From positions 69,501-133,500 of the forward strand of contig JAJNNQ010000023.1 in the NCBI GenBank assembly GCA_027886175.1: 64,000 nucleotides of DNA, given 5' to 3'. The translations under genes were made by a program, and so were the position numbers. This document shows, one piece after another, positions 8,670-20,588 of this stretch (positions are counted from its first letter, which is position 1; the number at the start of each line of letters is the position of its first letter). The notes beneath the pieces are model-generated. The model was not told where the DNA came from, searched no databases, and saw nothing but the letters and a program-made list of their open reading frames with translations. The stretch is from Phylloscopus collybita. Lineage: Eukaryota; Chordata; Aves; Passeriformes; Phylloscopidae.

Positions 8670-9738
8670 GCCATCTTGGAAAGGTCAAACACGTCGCGCC
8701 GAGCCACCATGCTGGGAAGGGCATCACGTGTCTTCCGCCCTCACCCACCGCCATCTTTGTTGAGGCTGAAGCCACATCCGGTTTAGCCGCCATCTTTTTT
8801 GTGGCATTCCTAAGGCTCCCCCGGCTGAAAACAGAGACGCCTGACTGAATCGACTGCTTGAATCCGGCCGCGACATAGCTGCGCCCACAGACCCTGCCCA
8901 CACACCTGAAAACACCATGGAGAATTTAATCTGGGAGGCGCCGTAGTCGGGGTTTTGTACAGGCAGTCAGTTAGACGCCTTCGGGGAGGGTCTTTGAAAT
9001 TTCCCGCCCTTTTTGCCGCCATATTGGGAAGGTCAAGCACATCGGGCTGGGTAGCCATCTTGAGAGGGATGTCACATGACGTCCGCCCTCACTCGCCGCC
9101 ATCTTGGTTGAGGCTGAAGCCACATCCGGTTCAGCCGCCATCTTTTTTGTGGCATTTCTAAGGCTCCCCCGGCTGAAAACAGAGACGCCTGACTGAATCG
9201 ACTGCTTGAATCCGGCCGCGGCATAGCTGCGCCCACAGACCCTGCCCACACACCTGGAAACACCATGGAGAATTTAATCTGGGAGGCGCCGTAGTCGGGG
9301 TTTTGTACAGGCAGTCAGTTAGACGCCTTCGGGGATGGTCTTTGAAATTTCCCGCCCTTTTTGCCGCCATATTGGGAAGGTCAAGCACATCGGGCTGGGT
9401 AGCCATCTTGAGAGGGATGTCACATGACGTCCGCCCTCACTCGCCGCCATCTTGGTGGTGGCTGAAGCCACTTCCGGTTGATCCGCCATCTTTTTTGTGG
9501 CACCCTTATGGTCCCCCCGGCTCCACTCAGAGGTGCCTGACTCTGTCGGAACCCCTCGGGGGCACTGCTGAGCCTCCAGCTCGTGCCCGCGCACCTGGAA
9601 ACACCCCAGAAAAATCACTCTCGGCCGGCGCTGTGGTCGGGTTTTTGCGCAGGCAGCTGGCTAGATGCCACCAGGGTCCTTGCTTTTTTCCCGCCCTTTT
9701 TGCCGCCGTCTTGGAAACGTCAAGCAGCTCCCCCAGGC
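8560..9738. repeat. 348-bp tandem array with repeated YY1-, CRE- and ETS-like sites
   Basis: Units start near 8568, 8938, 9286 and 9628. The shift between units 2 and 3 is 348 bp with near identity. The first unit is lengthened by the poly-T and the fourth is partial. Each unit holds GCCGCCAT(C/A)TT blocks matching the YY1 consensus (8668, 8748, 8786, 9015, 9053, 9095, 9134, 9363, 9402, 9443, 9482; variant at 9702). Units also carry CRE-like tgacgtcc (9078, 9426), ETS-like atccggtt or ttccggtt, and cccgccc. This is the composition of a CpG promoter, multiplied. Whether it is a subtelomeric promoter repeat or 5' UTR monomers of a retroelement cannot be told here. Confidence 0.85.
8619..8666. 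repeat. 48-base poly-T tract
   Basis: An uninterrupted run of 48 T lies inside the first, divergent unit of the 348-bp array, where the other units have only a short T run. It may be expanded, or inaccurate in length. Confidence 0.95.
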
Positions 9739-10817
9739 TCACAGTCCGGGGCTGCCACGCGCATCGGGGTGGGCTGAGGGGGGAGTGCTGCAGTACCGCG
9801 CTCTGTCCACAAGATGACAGCACTGGCCCCGAGCTCAGCCAGGGGCTGTCACACGCCTTGGGGACGGGCACGGGAGAGCGCTGCAGTACCGCACTCTGTC
9901 CACAAGATGACAGCACTGCGCCGGAGCTCAGCCAGGGTCTGTCACACGCGTTGGGGACGGGCACGGGAGAGCGCTGCAGTACCGCGCTCTGTCCACACGG
10001 TGGCAGCACTGGCCCTGAGCTCAGCCCTGGGTCGGGGACAGGCAGAGAGCGGAGGCAAAAAAGGCGTCCAAACATCCCCTTCCAAAAATTCTCTGAATTA
10101 AATGCCACAAAAGTCTCCCAACCACAACTACAAGAACCCTGTCACCAATAAATTTCAAACCAAAAAAGCCTTTATTTTAGGCTATATTTCCAAATTTTAA
10201 ATCTTATTTATTTCTATATTGCTATTTATCATTACAATTTATCTTTTCCATTCCTACCTATGTATATCTCATATAATATACGCAACATGTAATATGATAT
10301 ATTGTATTTATACTATTGATATTATTTTTTCGGTTTATATTTTTAGAATTTCTATTGTTCTATTTATGTATTTTTTGAAATTCATGTTTATGTTTTAACT
10401 GATATTTTAAATGATATGAATTCATTAACCTAACACAGCAGAAGAACAATTAATTACAATTAAATTAGCCTGGTGTTCCAAGGGGTAAAGACTTCATTTT
10501 TATTAAAATAATATTGGCATATTTTCTCTTTTCATGTTTTTTCGGGAGGTGGGCTGTTTTTCGGGGGGTTTGCTTTGGGGTGTTTAAGTTTACTTTGGTT
10601 TGGATTTCTCTGTTAGTAAACAATGAGGTTGGGAGAGTTACAACATAAAATGCCGCCCTGGTTTTATGGCTGTCTCTGAAATCCACCTCGACACCAAGTT
10701 ACTGCTGGTGATGCTGGACGTGGGCAGGATGAGTCCTGCTGTTGGGGGTTCCAAAGAAAAACACGGCACCGCCCGCGTTCAGGTTTTTTAATGGAGCAGA
10801 AAAGGCAGAGGTTTTGG
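9738..10817. repeat. Segmental duplication, copy 2 (partner 2497-3402)
   Basis: Same order of features as copy 1 and same direct orientation, with two additional 93-bp units. Similarity stops right after gcagaggttttg at 10817, and the telomere-like array begins within ten bases. The join to the 348-bp array on the left seems native here, whereas in copy 1 the array fragment is inverted. Confidence 0.93.
9779..10057. repeat. 93-bp tandem repeat, three units, within duplication copy 2
   Basis: Units begin near 9779, 9872 and 9965, each with gctgcagtaccgc(g/a)ctctg, then cacaagatgacagcactg or cacggtggcagcactg, then gagctcagcc. Copy 1 of the duplication (2497-3402) has only one unit, so the two loci differ by a two-unit expansion or contraction. 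Confidence 0.9.
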
Positions 10818-10825
10818 TAACTAAC

Positions 10826-11018
10826 TAACTTTGGTAACCCTAACCTTAACCCATCCTAACCCATACCCTAACCCTAAGCCTAGGACTGTAACCGTGACCC
10901 TAACTCTAACCCTAAGACCCAAACCCTAACTCTAACTGTAATCCTAACCCTAACCCATCCTAACCCTAATCCTAACCCTGAACCTAACCCTTAACCTAAC
11001 CCTAAGCCTAGGACTGAA
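10826..11018 (+). repeat. Degenerate interstitial telomeric repeat (CCCTAA)n
   Basis: About 190 bp of ccctaa, with cctaac, catcctaaccc, ccctaactct and taatcctaacc variants. The C-rich strand is the plus strand, which is the strand arrangement of a left chromosome end, with chromosome interior to the right. The variant-rich state is typical of the proximal part of a telomere or of an old internal telomere remnant. It contains 10-bp imperfect internal duplications such as ccctaagcctaggactg (at 10871 and 11000). Confidence 0.95.
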
Positions 11019-12579
11019 GCCCCTTAGCAAAGGCTGGGGTTTATATACCCCTGTTTGGCCCACCTCTCATTCCCATGAGTCCCTGGGAAAATGGAGGAGA
11101 CAAATCCCACTCCGTATAAAACCCCTCAGAGGAGCTGTAGCTCTTTGGCTCCTATGACTTAAATTCCTGGTGGATAAAGAGCACCGTTTAGAAGCAAATT
11201 TTTCAGGGAAAAGGTAATGCTTTCTTTTTTCTATAACTACTTTGAGCAAAAAGGCAGTAAACGAGTGAGATATAAAACTTTGTGCTTTGGCAGTATAGCG
11301 AGATAAGTTGGATAATTTGTTTTGAACTTGTGAAATTATTCCTAAGTGATTACTAAGTAGTACTCCATATGTGACTAAATAGACAAGGGAAGGACAATAA
11401 AGATATGAATGGTGTGAGTCTCATTAGGGCCTTTAATTAGGGTCCCCTTAATTTTATCTGCATTAAACTGACACAGTGGGGAAATGGGAAATAAAGGGCT
11501 TCACCACTTTGCTTTAGTCCTCTAAAATATTGGCAAAAGAAGAATGTATCTGTGGGAAGATAGATAAAGATAACGCTGGTGCTCTGTTTGGATGATGAAC
11601 AACCTGGTCTCAGATTTGTGCTAACTTGGAGGCACCATTTTTGCCTTGGCCCTGCACTTCAGGGTCAGCAGTGTTGGGCAGACGGTCTTCACCCACACCT
11701 AGGAGAGTCAAGCTTTTGAGTTGTACTTCAGGCAAACACTTGCTACTTGGTTTAAAGAAATTACCTTCCATAGTGTCTGGCGGGGCTGTGTGCTGATGAG
11801 ATTAGTCAAATCCAGGGTCTGGACTTGAAAGAGCTTGTTAAAGAATAAGGTTCATAACTGTTGTAATTACACAGGCTAGCAGTGGGGTGATTAAGTTTTT
11901 CATCTTTGAAACACAGCCAACCTGTTAGTGTCCAGCCAGCCCTGCAGTTGCTGGGAGGCTGGTGATTTATGTAGTGGTGGTTCACTTTTCTAATGATTTT
12001 TGGAAATCTGGTCCATCAGCTGAGGTTATTTGGACCTGTAGATCAGCACAATCAGTTTGGTGGTGGTAGTGGACTGTTATTCCTATTTGATTGCTCTGCT
12101 GAACATATAACTGCTATCTCAGGGAGTGCAGGGAAAGGAGAAAAAGGGATGTGAGAATACTCAAAGCATCCCTATGGATGCAAACAGGCGGATAGCCCAT
12201 GCAGTCTGTGATGTAAAGATGAGTATGCATTAACTAAGGGATGCGTGAAATTCCAGCTAGTGGGGTAATGTCTCCATAACCCAAGACAGGTAATTACAGA
12301 GATCACCCATGCCTAGGGAAGTCTGTCATCTCCCGTTGCAGCCTGAAGTACCTTCTGTACCAACTGTAACTCTGATTTTCTTTTTCCTATGTCCCTTTGG
12401 CAGGTGATGTTGCTGCAGGCAGCTGGTGCACCAACAGTGGCATATGGTCTGACGTGTTTTTGAAGCATGGGTTGTTGGATGCTATTTTGACCCCTACTGA
12501 TGCTTTATGATTTTAGCTTTTATACTTTTCATATATTTGTAATCCTGCAATTCTTTACTGTATAACTCCAAACTCCACA
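11019..12579. other. No recognisable gene
   Basis: Complex, non-tandem sequence with no convincing open frame. Its base composition differs from the AT-rich left block. No CR1 signature was noted. Minus-strand translation shows stop-interrupted stretches of moderate complexity that could be an old transposable element, but nothing I can name. Confidence 0.35.
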
Positions 12580-12925
12580 TAGAGTATTAGTTACTGCTTT
12601 CCCATTCTGGTCAGACAAAACAATTCCTCTCTAGACCTGGGAATCAAGGACACCTTACTGTCTCAGGCCCTGAGAAATGTAAACAAAAGTGAGTTGGGGA
12701 GAGCAAACTTGGGGTAAATTACTTCATTACCTGAAGCTGTAATTGGAAGATTAACCCTCAACATGCAAATGGACCAACCTTATAAAAATGTGAAAACCTG
12801 TGACTCATCATCCATTTTGAGTGTAGCCCTTGGGGGCGCTTTGTCCGCCTGAAATGTACCTGAAGGCCCTTATAAATATAACTGCTTTTTATTCCCTTAA
12901 TTTTGTTTGGCCTTTGTTTTTAGGT
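12580..12925 (+). mobile_element. Possible solo LTR (ERVL-like), decayed
   Basis: The stretch has a TATA-like ttataaaaatg at 12780, then a CpG-containing block (gggggcgctttgtccgcc). A polyadenylation-like ttataaatataactg follows, then ctttttattcccttaat and tttggcctttgttttt. This layout (U3 TATA, poly-A signal, T-rich end) is like LTRs of avian ERVL-type elements. I did not find a matching second LTR or clear gag/pol reading frames, and the ends are not defined. Confidence 0.35.
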
Positions 12926-12986
12926 AGCCTGATAAGGCATTATTACAATCACCTTAAAATATGAACCAGAAATAAAAAGTACGATT

Positions 12987-13028
12987 GTGGTTTGTTGTTG
13001 TTGTTGTTTTGGTAGTAGTAGTAGTAAT
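12987..13028. repeat. (GTT)n/(GTA)n microsatellite
   Basis: gttgttgttgtt followed by gtagtagtagta. Confidence 0.9.
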
Positions 13029-14532
13029 GTTATCCTGTGGATACAACTTGAAGGCTGTGATTGATGAAGGGGGGTGCAGTGTGTGTGGACTTAGGAGGAA
13101 TATGGAGAGAGGAGTCAGGTCCAAGGCTGTAGGACACCTCTGGCTTTGTGGCTTTGCAGGGGCTGAATCTGAGCATGGTGGGTGTCAGCTTTGTGTGTCA
13201 GCAGCCCCCCTCCCATGTCTCAATCCTACCAGCCCTACCAGCTCAGTTGCTTATGCACAATCCTTGTGAATGAGCTCCTTTTGGTCTGATCCTTTCTGTT
13301 CCCTGAAAGGAAGGGAAAAGAACAGGGAGAAGGACAGGTGACATGGGGCAGAAAGGAGGGAAAGAGGAGACAAAGCTATTTTGAGGCATTGCAGCAACAC
13401 TCAGAAGGAGAGAGCAACCCCACCCACTGCACCGTAGCACAGTGATCTCAAAGGTAGAGCAGAAACCCTCCCAAAATAATGCTTTACAGATCACCATAAT
13501 TAAGGAAGGCCAACTATTCCAGGCTTCACAGAGCATCCATGTTAGTGAGCACCTGGGCACTGTCCCCACTCTTGCCCTGTCTAGGGGACAGAGCTGCTGT
13601 CAGCTCAGCCCGGCAGCTGCAGAGGTGTGAAATGCTGACACACCAGCTGCCAGCACCATTTGCATCAGCAAGATTGGTCTCTTAGGACAATAATGGATGT
13701 AGGACAAATGATGATGGTGAGCTGAAAGTGCTATTACTCATTATTGAAACTTTGGATTGCTCTCTGGCCAGTGCTAAAACTATAAAGCGGGCAACCAGTG
13801 GACAAGCCCTCAGTAACCTCTGCCACTGAACTAAAAGCTTTTGGAGGGGAACAGAAGTTCCATAAATCTTGTGGGTGACGTTTAACATTTGTCAGAAGAA
13901 ATACTTTGGACTTACTTTAATCTCTTCATTTTGGAAAGATCATAATAACAAATAATGTGTGCCTTGACTCTGCCAGTGAATCCCCCGCCTCTCCTGGCTC
14001 CAAATGGAAACTCAAAGTGGCCCCTTAATAGAAAGGGCAGCTCTGCTCATTGCTGCCTCTTTTGCACTGTGTGGTCTCCCAGTCACTTCTAAATGGATAC
14101 AGTCTTTGCAGTGTTTACACTTGCTGCCTGTTACTGCAATGACACCGGAGCCTGCAAATGTTTTAACTTGATTTTTTTTTCCAAAAAACTGTCCATTAAT
14201 CTTCCTTAGTGCTTGGAAGGAAAGTAAATTATTTACGATGCGGATGTTATAGGGGATTGTTTCTGCACTAACATTTCATTTGGGAGTGTTAAATCTGTCT
14301 CTCATGCTAAGTTAGACATTGGGTTCATCAGGTGACTCACCCAGAGAAGAATCCCATCCAAACATACATCTACCAGTGCCTCTTTTTCTGCCCAGATGCT
14401 TCCCTGCCATGAAATGAGCGTCGCATACTCCAAGTGAAACAAATGCTGGGCCAAGGCGAATAACCTTATAAAGTGTACTTTTAAGCTGTAAATTTTGCTA
14501 CTCATCTAAATGAACAGAAGTTCCAGCTGGGG
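13029..14532. other. No recognisable gene
   Basis: Unique-looking AT-neutral DNA, scattered short open frames on both strands without recognisable domains or paired splice signals. Confidence 0.4.
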
Positions 14533-14571
<39 letters not shown>

Positions 14572-14588
14572 AAAAAAGAAAAAAAAAC
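14533..14588. repeat. Poly-A/A-rich microsatellite
   Basis: A run of more than 35 A followed by gaaaaaaagaaaaaaaa. Confidence 0.95.
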
Positions 14589-14811
14589 CCAACTATTTTT
14601 GTGCCACTCCATTAGTATGCCTGCTATTTTTGGCTGGGCTTATTCAGACAATGCTGATTTCCTTGATGAGAGGCTTTACTGGTAGGTAGATCAGTCACTA
14701 CTGCACTAGAGCAGATTCTCAAAGAGTTGCTAAACCCAATTTTAAATGAGTATGTCAGAAAAAAGTGACCTTTTAAATTGTCCCAATGGTATCCAAATGG
14801 AAGATGTAGGG

Positions 14812-15065
14812 ACAATTTTCACAACAAGACAAGAGGACACAACCACAAGCTGTGCCAGAAGAGGTTCAGGTTGGACATTGGGAAGTATTTCTTCTCTGAA
14901 AGGGTTGTTAAGCATTGCACTGGACTGCCTAGGGAGGTGGTAGAGTCCCCATCCCTGGGGTTCCTGGAAGTGTCCAAGAGGTGACTGGAGGTGGCACTCA
15001 GTGCTGTGGTCTGGTTAGCAGGGTGGGAATCAGTCACAAGTTGGACTTGGTCTTGGAGGTCATTG
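14812..15065 (+). mobile_element. CR1 LINE 3' fragment
   Basis: The sequence carries the CR1 3' landmarks in order: acaagctgtgccagaagagg, ggttggacattgggaag, tctctgaaagggttgttaagca, ggactgcctagggaggtgg and agagtccccatccctgggg. It then has the mid-tail variant ggttggacttggtcttggagg. Plus orientation, 5'-truncated. The open frames on both strands here are CR1 shadows. Confidence 0.9.
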
Positions 15066-18000
15066 GCCTTTATGTTTCTGTATATTTGTGTTTCCTGGGC
15101 TGTCCCTGTCACTGCTTGTCCCAGACCCATTCCCAGGAGTGAAGGGATCAGGCTGACATGTGATCAATTAGAAAGTAACTGTTTTCCCAAGTCCAGATAT
15201 TAGAGTGAGTTTTAGAAAGACCTGTGATTGCTATATTAAAAAAAAAAAAAAAAAAATTAAATGCCACCAAAGTCCTTCTGCAAACAGCAGAACACTGTCC
15301 TGGGGAAAGCTGTTCAAGGCAGGACATAAGCTAACAAATTCCACCTCACATTTCTGAGCACAGTGTGTGAGCAGTCAGGGAGCTGCAAACGCACAGGTTT
15401 TTGGAGGAACTGGCACTGCCATATGCAAAACATTTGAATATCCAGGCTGACTCTGGCTGTCCTCAGCATGCTTGGGGCAGTGATTTTCCCTCTCTCACTC
15501 ACAAATAACCTTCCTGTGACTGCCATGACAGAGCAGGTTGCAAAGTGCTCTGAAAGCATCTGCTGAAAATTGTTGGATAAACACACTCTAGAAAGAGCAA
15601 ATGACTTAAACCTTGACCACCACCACTTCCCTGCTCCATATTAATGTATATTTGGGGGAAGTGCATGTACAAATAAAAGCCGAATTGTGATACTGAGGTG
15701 CCTGCAGTGTGTTCTCCAGAGAAGAAATGTTTGAACAGCAGCTTGGAAAGAAGAGGTTGGGAGCCTGCCATGGGTTTGACTAGAGAAATGACTCTGTTAC
15801 TGGAAGTACTGATTGTCTCACAGGTTCAGTGTTGCCAACTAACCTGCACATATGGTACCAGTTTTATTGATACATGCATAAGACTAAACATGACACCTCC
15901 ATCAAACGAATCCCTGGGTGCCATTTAACTAATGCTTAAAGCAGCTGCTTTATAAAGATTACCTTCAGGCACAGCCTACCCAGGCAGAACAATATTATCA
16001 TCTTAAGCACTTTCCAAGTTGCTGACAATTGGGAATCCTTGTCTTGTAGCAATATAATTATGCAGTATTAGTGGAAGTCAAACAAGAGGGCATTCAGCAC
16101 CTGATTGTGCTCTCTGGCTTTGTGGTGGCTTCAATGGTTTTGCTGGTATCTCCATGTACAAACACGTCTCTGGGCATTTGGTCTCCTTGAGTGTCTGAGC
16201 TGCTGGCTAGAGATTTGGTTGCTGATTTGCAACCAGGATTTAGTGTGAATCAAGAATTTGGACTACTCTGAAATCTTCTGTATTACTGTTTAAATAAAAT
16301 TTGATCACCTTTTAATAGAATATTCTTTTCTTGACAACAGGAGAGGCATTAATGTAATTTCCAACTGGGAGTGATAGAGGTTCAACAATGAGCAAATGAT
16401 TAAATGATTAAACTTTAAGTTTTGTGTTAGTGCAAGAAACTTCTTCCCATACTGAGGATACTGCCACTTTTCTTTTTTCTGACTTCTACACATGCTTCTG
16501 CTTTCTAACTCAGCACACAGGAACAAGTGCCAGCAAGGAGTAATAGCAGAAAATGTAGGTTTCTTTTTGGCAAGGTTATTTTTGTATCAGATCTCCTCTA
16601 GGACAGGGCAACATGCTTCAGCCCTCACTGCTCCATAGCTGACTAGGGTAAGATGGGTAGGGGACAGAGCCATGCACTGTCCAGTTCATAGCTGCACTGT
16701 CATACAGCTGTGTGGCTGGAGACTGCCATGTGTGCTGACTGCAGGGACCAGCTGCTTGGGTCTCCATTTCTGAGGTTCTCATTTTTTGTGCATCTCCGTA
16801 ACTGGAGGATGTGGGAGAGGCAGGAGGAGAGTATCCAGCCACCTCTGTCTTCCAAAAGTGACCTGTTAAATTAATAACCATCCAATGCCTATACCTACAT
16901 CTAATCTCTCCACCTCTTTGGGTAAATCATCCTTCTGTTAGAACTGCAGCATTCTTCCTAGGAAAAGGGTGAGTGGTGATGAGTGGTAAACTGAAAGCAG
17001 AATATGGATCACTCATAGTATGGCTATTAGTACATTTGCTATTAATAAGTCAGATATTCCTTAAAAGCCCCTTAAACTTCATCTCCTGATAAACATTACA
17101 AGCTTGATGGCAATTCAGGCTGTTTATAGCTCCTCTTAAATGAATCTGCTTCTCAACACCAATTTTGAGCTAATGGAAGGCCATCCACATGATGGAAAGT
17201 TCTACTGACTTAGACCCTGACTCCTGAACATGGTTATCAGTAGAAGATCAGGGCTTACCCTGCAGGAGATTTATATGCATCCAAGAGTTTTTAGGAGCAT
17301 AAGTCCTGTTGACTGATCAGCAGAACTCCACAATGTGCCAACACCTTTAGCAGAACACAACGACCTGCCCCACATCTGCGGGCAGAGAGCTCATTTCAGA
17401 GGAGATTGTGGCCATAAATCCTCTAAATGCTTTTGAAAATCTCTTCCAGAGTTGTTGAACAGACAAAACAGGTTTGTGGGCGGCAGGGAGCAGATGTATC
17501 CTGTGCACATCAGAGATGTATTGCTGCATTATGACCTGAGGAAACTGCTTGAGCCAGCAGCTCTTCCCCCTTTTCTGGCATGGGTGCAGCTTAAAAATAG
17601 ATTTTAAGTTCTTTGAACTACTGGAGTAAAACACACAAGGGAGCCACAGATAGATAGTTTTGTAATTGATTTGTCCCCCTTGGCTTCCCTGCAGGGTCCT
17701 GTCTTTTATCCTCTACCTGCTCCTGCTGCTCTCCTGCTCTCTCCTGCCACACCTGGTGAGAATGGGGCCATGTTTACGAAGAAGTGACATGTCCCAATGA
17801 AATCTAGAGCTCCCGGTGTCCTGAGCCTCTGATGGCTATATTTATAATCCAATCATGCTGAAAAACACAAACATAACTTCTGTCTGAACTTCTCTATTAA
17901 ATCATGAGGACTTTTTTCTGCTGAGATTTCTAATACCTTGACATATGCAGTATTTTGTCTGGTGGCATTTGCCCTGCTGCTCCTCATGTTATTTCTATGG

Positions 18001-20552
18001 CCAGGCTATGCATTAAAAATCTCTCAGCTTCAACAAGGTGTAAGAGCACCTTGCAAAGGTGCCTGCTGGTAGCCCTGGGTGGGATCTGTGCAGGAAGGGC
18101 AAGGGCAATGACTTTCAAGTGATGCCAGAATAGTCTCTGAAGAATGAGTGTGAATGACTGTTTTATGATATGTTGTTAAGGTGGAGGTAATGAGAAAATC
18201 TCTCCCCAGCTCCCAAGCCTTTCACCCTTGCAGTCTCTGAGCACCTCTAGGCTATGACTTCACCATCAGTACCCCAGTGTATAGGACACAGAATTTAAAC
18301 CATCTGCTCAAGATCCTTCTGAAAGGTGACAAAAAGGGCAGGAATGGATCCAGGTTTCACCACTTCCCCTGCACCCCAGAAGCCTAATTCCTGGTCTTAC
18401 CTTTTGCTTCTAAAATCAGGCTCTTCCCATGAACTATTTCTCTGTTTATGGAACTGTGTCAATGTTATCAGAAGAAACCCTTCGAAACACAAGGCAAAGT
18501 GGGTGTCTTTTCATCAGGCTTGTCCATGCCAGCATAAATGACTGGTGGCAGAGGGTGGTGGAGAGCCCACGCTGACCCTCCTATTTCCTGCACTGATGTG
18601 CATTTGGAAATTGCTGAGTACGTGCTACTCTCCTAGTGCCAGTTGTACCTATGTCTTCTCTTCAGGACTGCAAGACTTCTTCATGGTGTGCTGGTACAGG
18701 TCAGACTAGATGCCAGCCTCTTCCTCAGTACAGTTGTTGTCCACTGTCTGGGGCCCAGGGTTGTGCAGACATGCAATGTTAATGAAGACCTCTGTCTGCA
18801 TGAATAATTGCCATTATTGCCTCATGCAAATGAGGCCTTGACCTGATTTTCTTTAGACTAGAAGAAATCTCAACTCTAAAGTTTACCAGCTTTGCCCAGT
18901 ATCTGAGTGGGGGGAAGGTAGTCTTTGTCTGGGAGATGGCTTCTGGATTTGGATGTTCCCATCCTGCACTGGTCTGGGCAGTCTCGTGTGAACTATGTTG
19001 TTTATTGTTTCTTTAGTAATTACTCCCGTTTTTGAAGCTGGTGAAGTCATCAGCTTCAATTTGAATGTGTTCCCTCTTGGTTCAGACCAAACTCTTTTAG
19101 AAGCTATGCATAATTTATGGGCTGGTTATACCCACTTCTAAAGAGCAAGTGAATGAGTGGAATTCCTTTGTAAGCCTGCTCATACATACACTAGCACTTC
19201 TAGCAGAGTAGGAGGCACAAAACCTTCTCCTGATGTAAATTGCTGTATCCAAGTTTGGCTGAGAAGCTATATTTGACCTTACAGCTTATGCTGTCATATG
19301 TTGGGACTGTGCAAATCAGGTAGGTAGTGATGTTACAGTGTTTTCTTGTGTCTGAGTATATTCAGCTATCGCTAAACCTTATAGATAAGCCTGGCCTAGA
19401 TTGCTGGTGCTGTTATGTTAGCAAAGAACATAAAATGCCAGTCCTACCTAAGAGTGCTGTGCTGGCAGGGCTCCTGGTGCAGAGGAGGGCATCTAGCTCA
19501 GCTCTGTCCTGGGAACTCAGATTAGTCTATGCTTTGTGTGGTTCAATAACAAGAAAATTGCATTTGCTCAAACCTTTTATTAAACACTTAAATCAGGCTT
19601 TGGTAGGTCTGTTGCTTTCGCCTATTTTGCTGTGGCAGGGAGAGGGAGTGTGCTGTTACAGCTTGGAACTGCACCTGAGAGAAATGAACTTCTAAATCAG
19701 CCCAAACGGAGCATTTTCCCCATCGGATGTTGCTTTACTGCCTGCAGACTCTGCACTGCCCCAGAAGACCCACAGCTGTATGGGATGGGCTTCCCTACAC
19801 CATATATACCTTCACACCAGAATCAGGATGGGAGTTGCCTTTTTGCACAGACCATCCTTTTGCACAGCCTGTAGGAAAAGAGGATCCTTGTCTGTGGTCT
19901 AACTGGTGGTGTCCAAAAGCCCTTTAGAAATTCACACCTCCCAGGGTTTCTAGAGCCTCTTTTGAGTTTTGCATGGCCACCGCCCTTGTCAAGGTCCGTT
20001 CCAGGAACGTTTCACTGCTCTGGACTCCTGTGCCATAGCCCTGTGGCTTGAGTGTCCCTTATGCATTTAAAATATCCTTTATGGCTGTTAGGAAAGAGAA
20101 AATTTAAGAGAATGGCACTTACAGAACATCAAAGATACAAAGGGCCTCTTCATCCAAGAGACATCTTTGCATTTGGAGCAGTATTTTACCTGTTTAAATG
20201 GCTTCTTCTAGAGCCCTTAAGTACACTGTTGTGCCAGCAAAGTATGGATTTTTAATTAAGCCCCCACCCTCCTCCCCTGCTTTGCACATAACTGTAATTT
20301 TAGAGGCTAAGAAATCCCCTTAATATCTAGTGAGAGGTTTAATGCTATATGGTCTTTAAAGAGCTGCCCCAACCACTGTGCTGTATTAATAGCTCTAAGA
20401 TGATAATTTTTACAGTCCTCTAGGACTGATGTCTGGTGTTAACATTTCATGATCTTGTCAAAGGAGCTGGGGGGATGGGAGCTATACCTGTCAGCTGATG
20501 CTTTAACATGTGGCTTTAATCTTTTTAATTAACACAGATTCATAGAAAAACA

Positions 20553-20588
<36 letters not shown>

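Noticed and set aside
9303..10151. 282-codon plus-strand frame
   Set aside because: It runs through the 348-bp array, the 93-bp repeats and the duplicated segment, and the equivalent frame in copy 1 (2289-2723) has a different upstream part. It is not conserved as a unit.
11300..12500. Decayed retroviral coding region
   Set aside because: Translations are stop-ridden and I could not identify any diagnostic motif, so no element was called here apart from the tentative LTR to its right.
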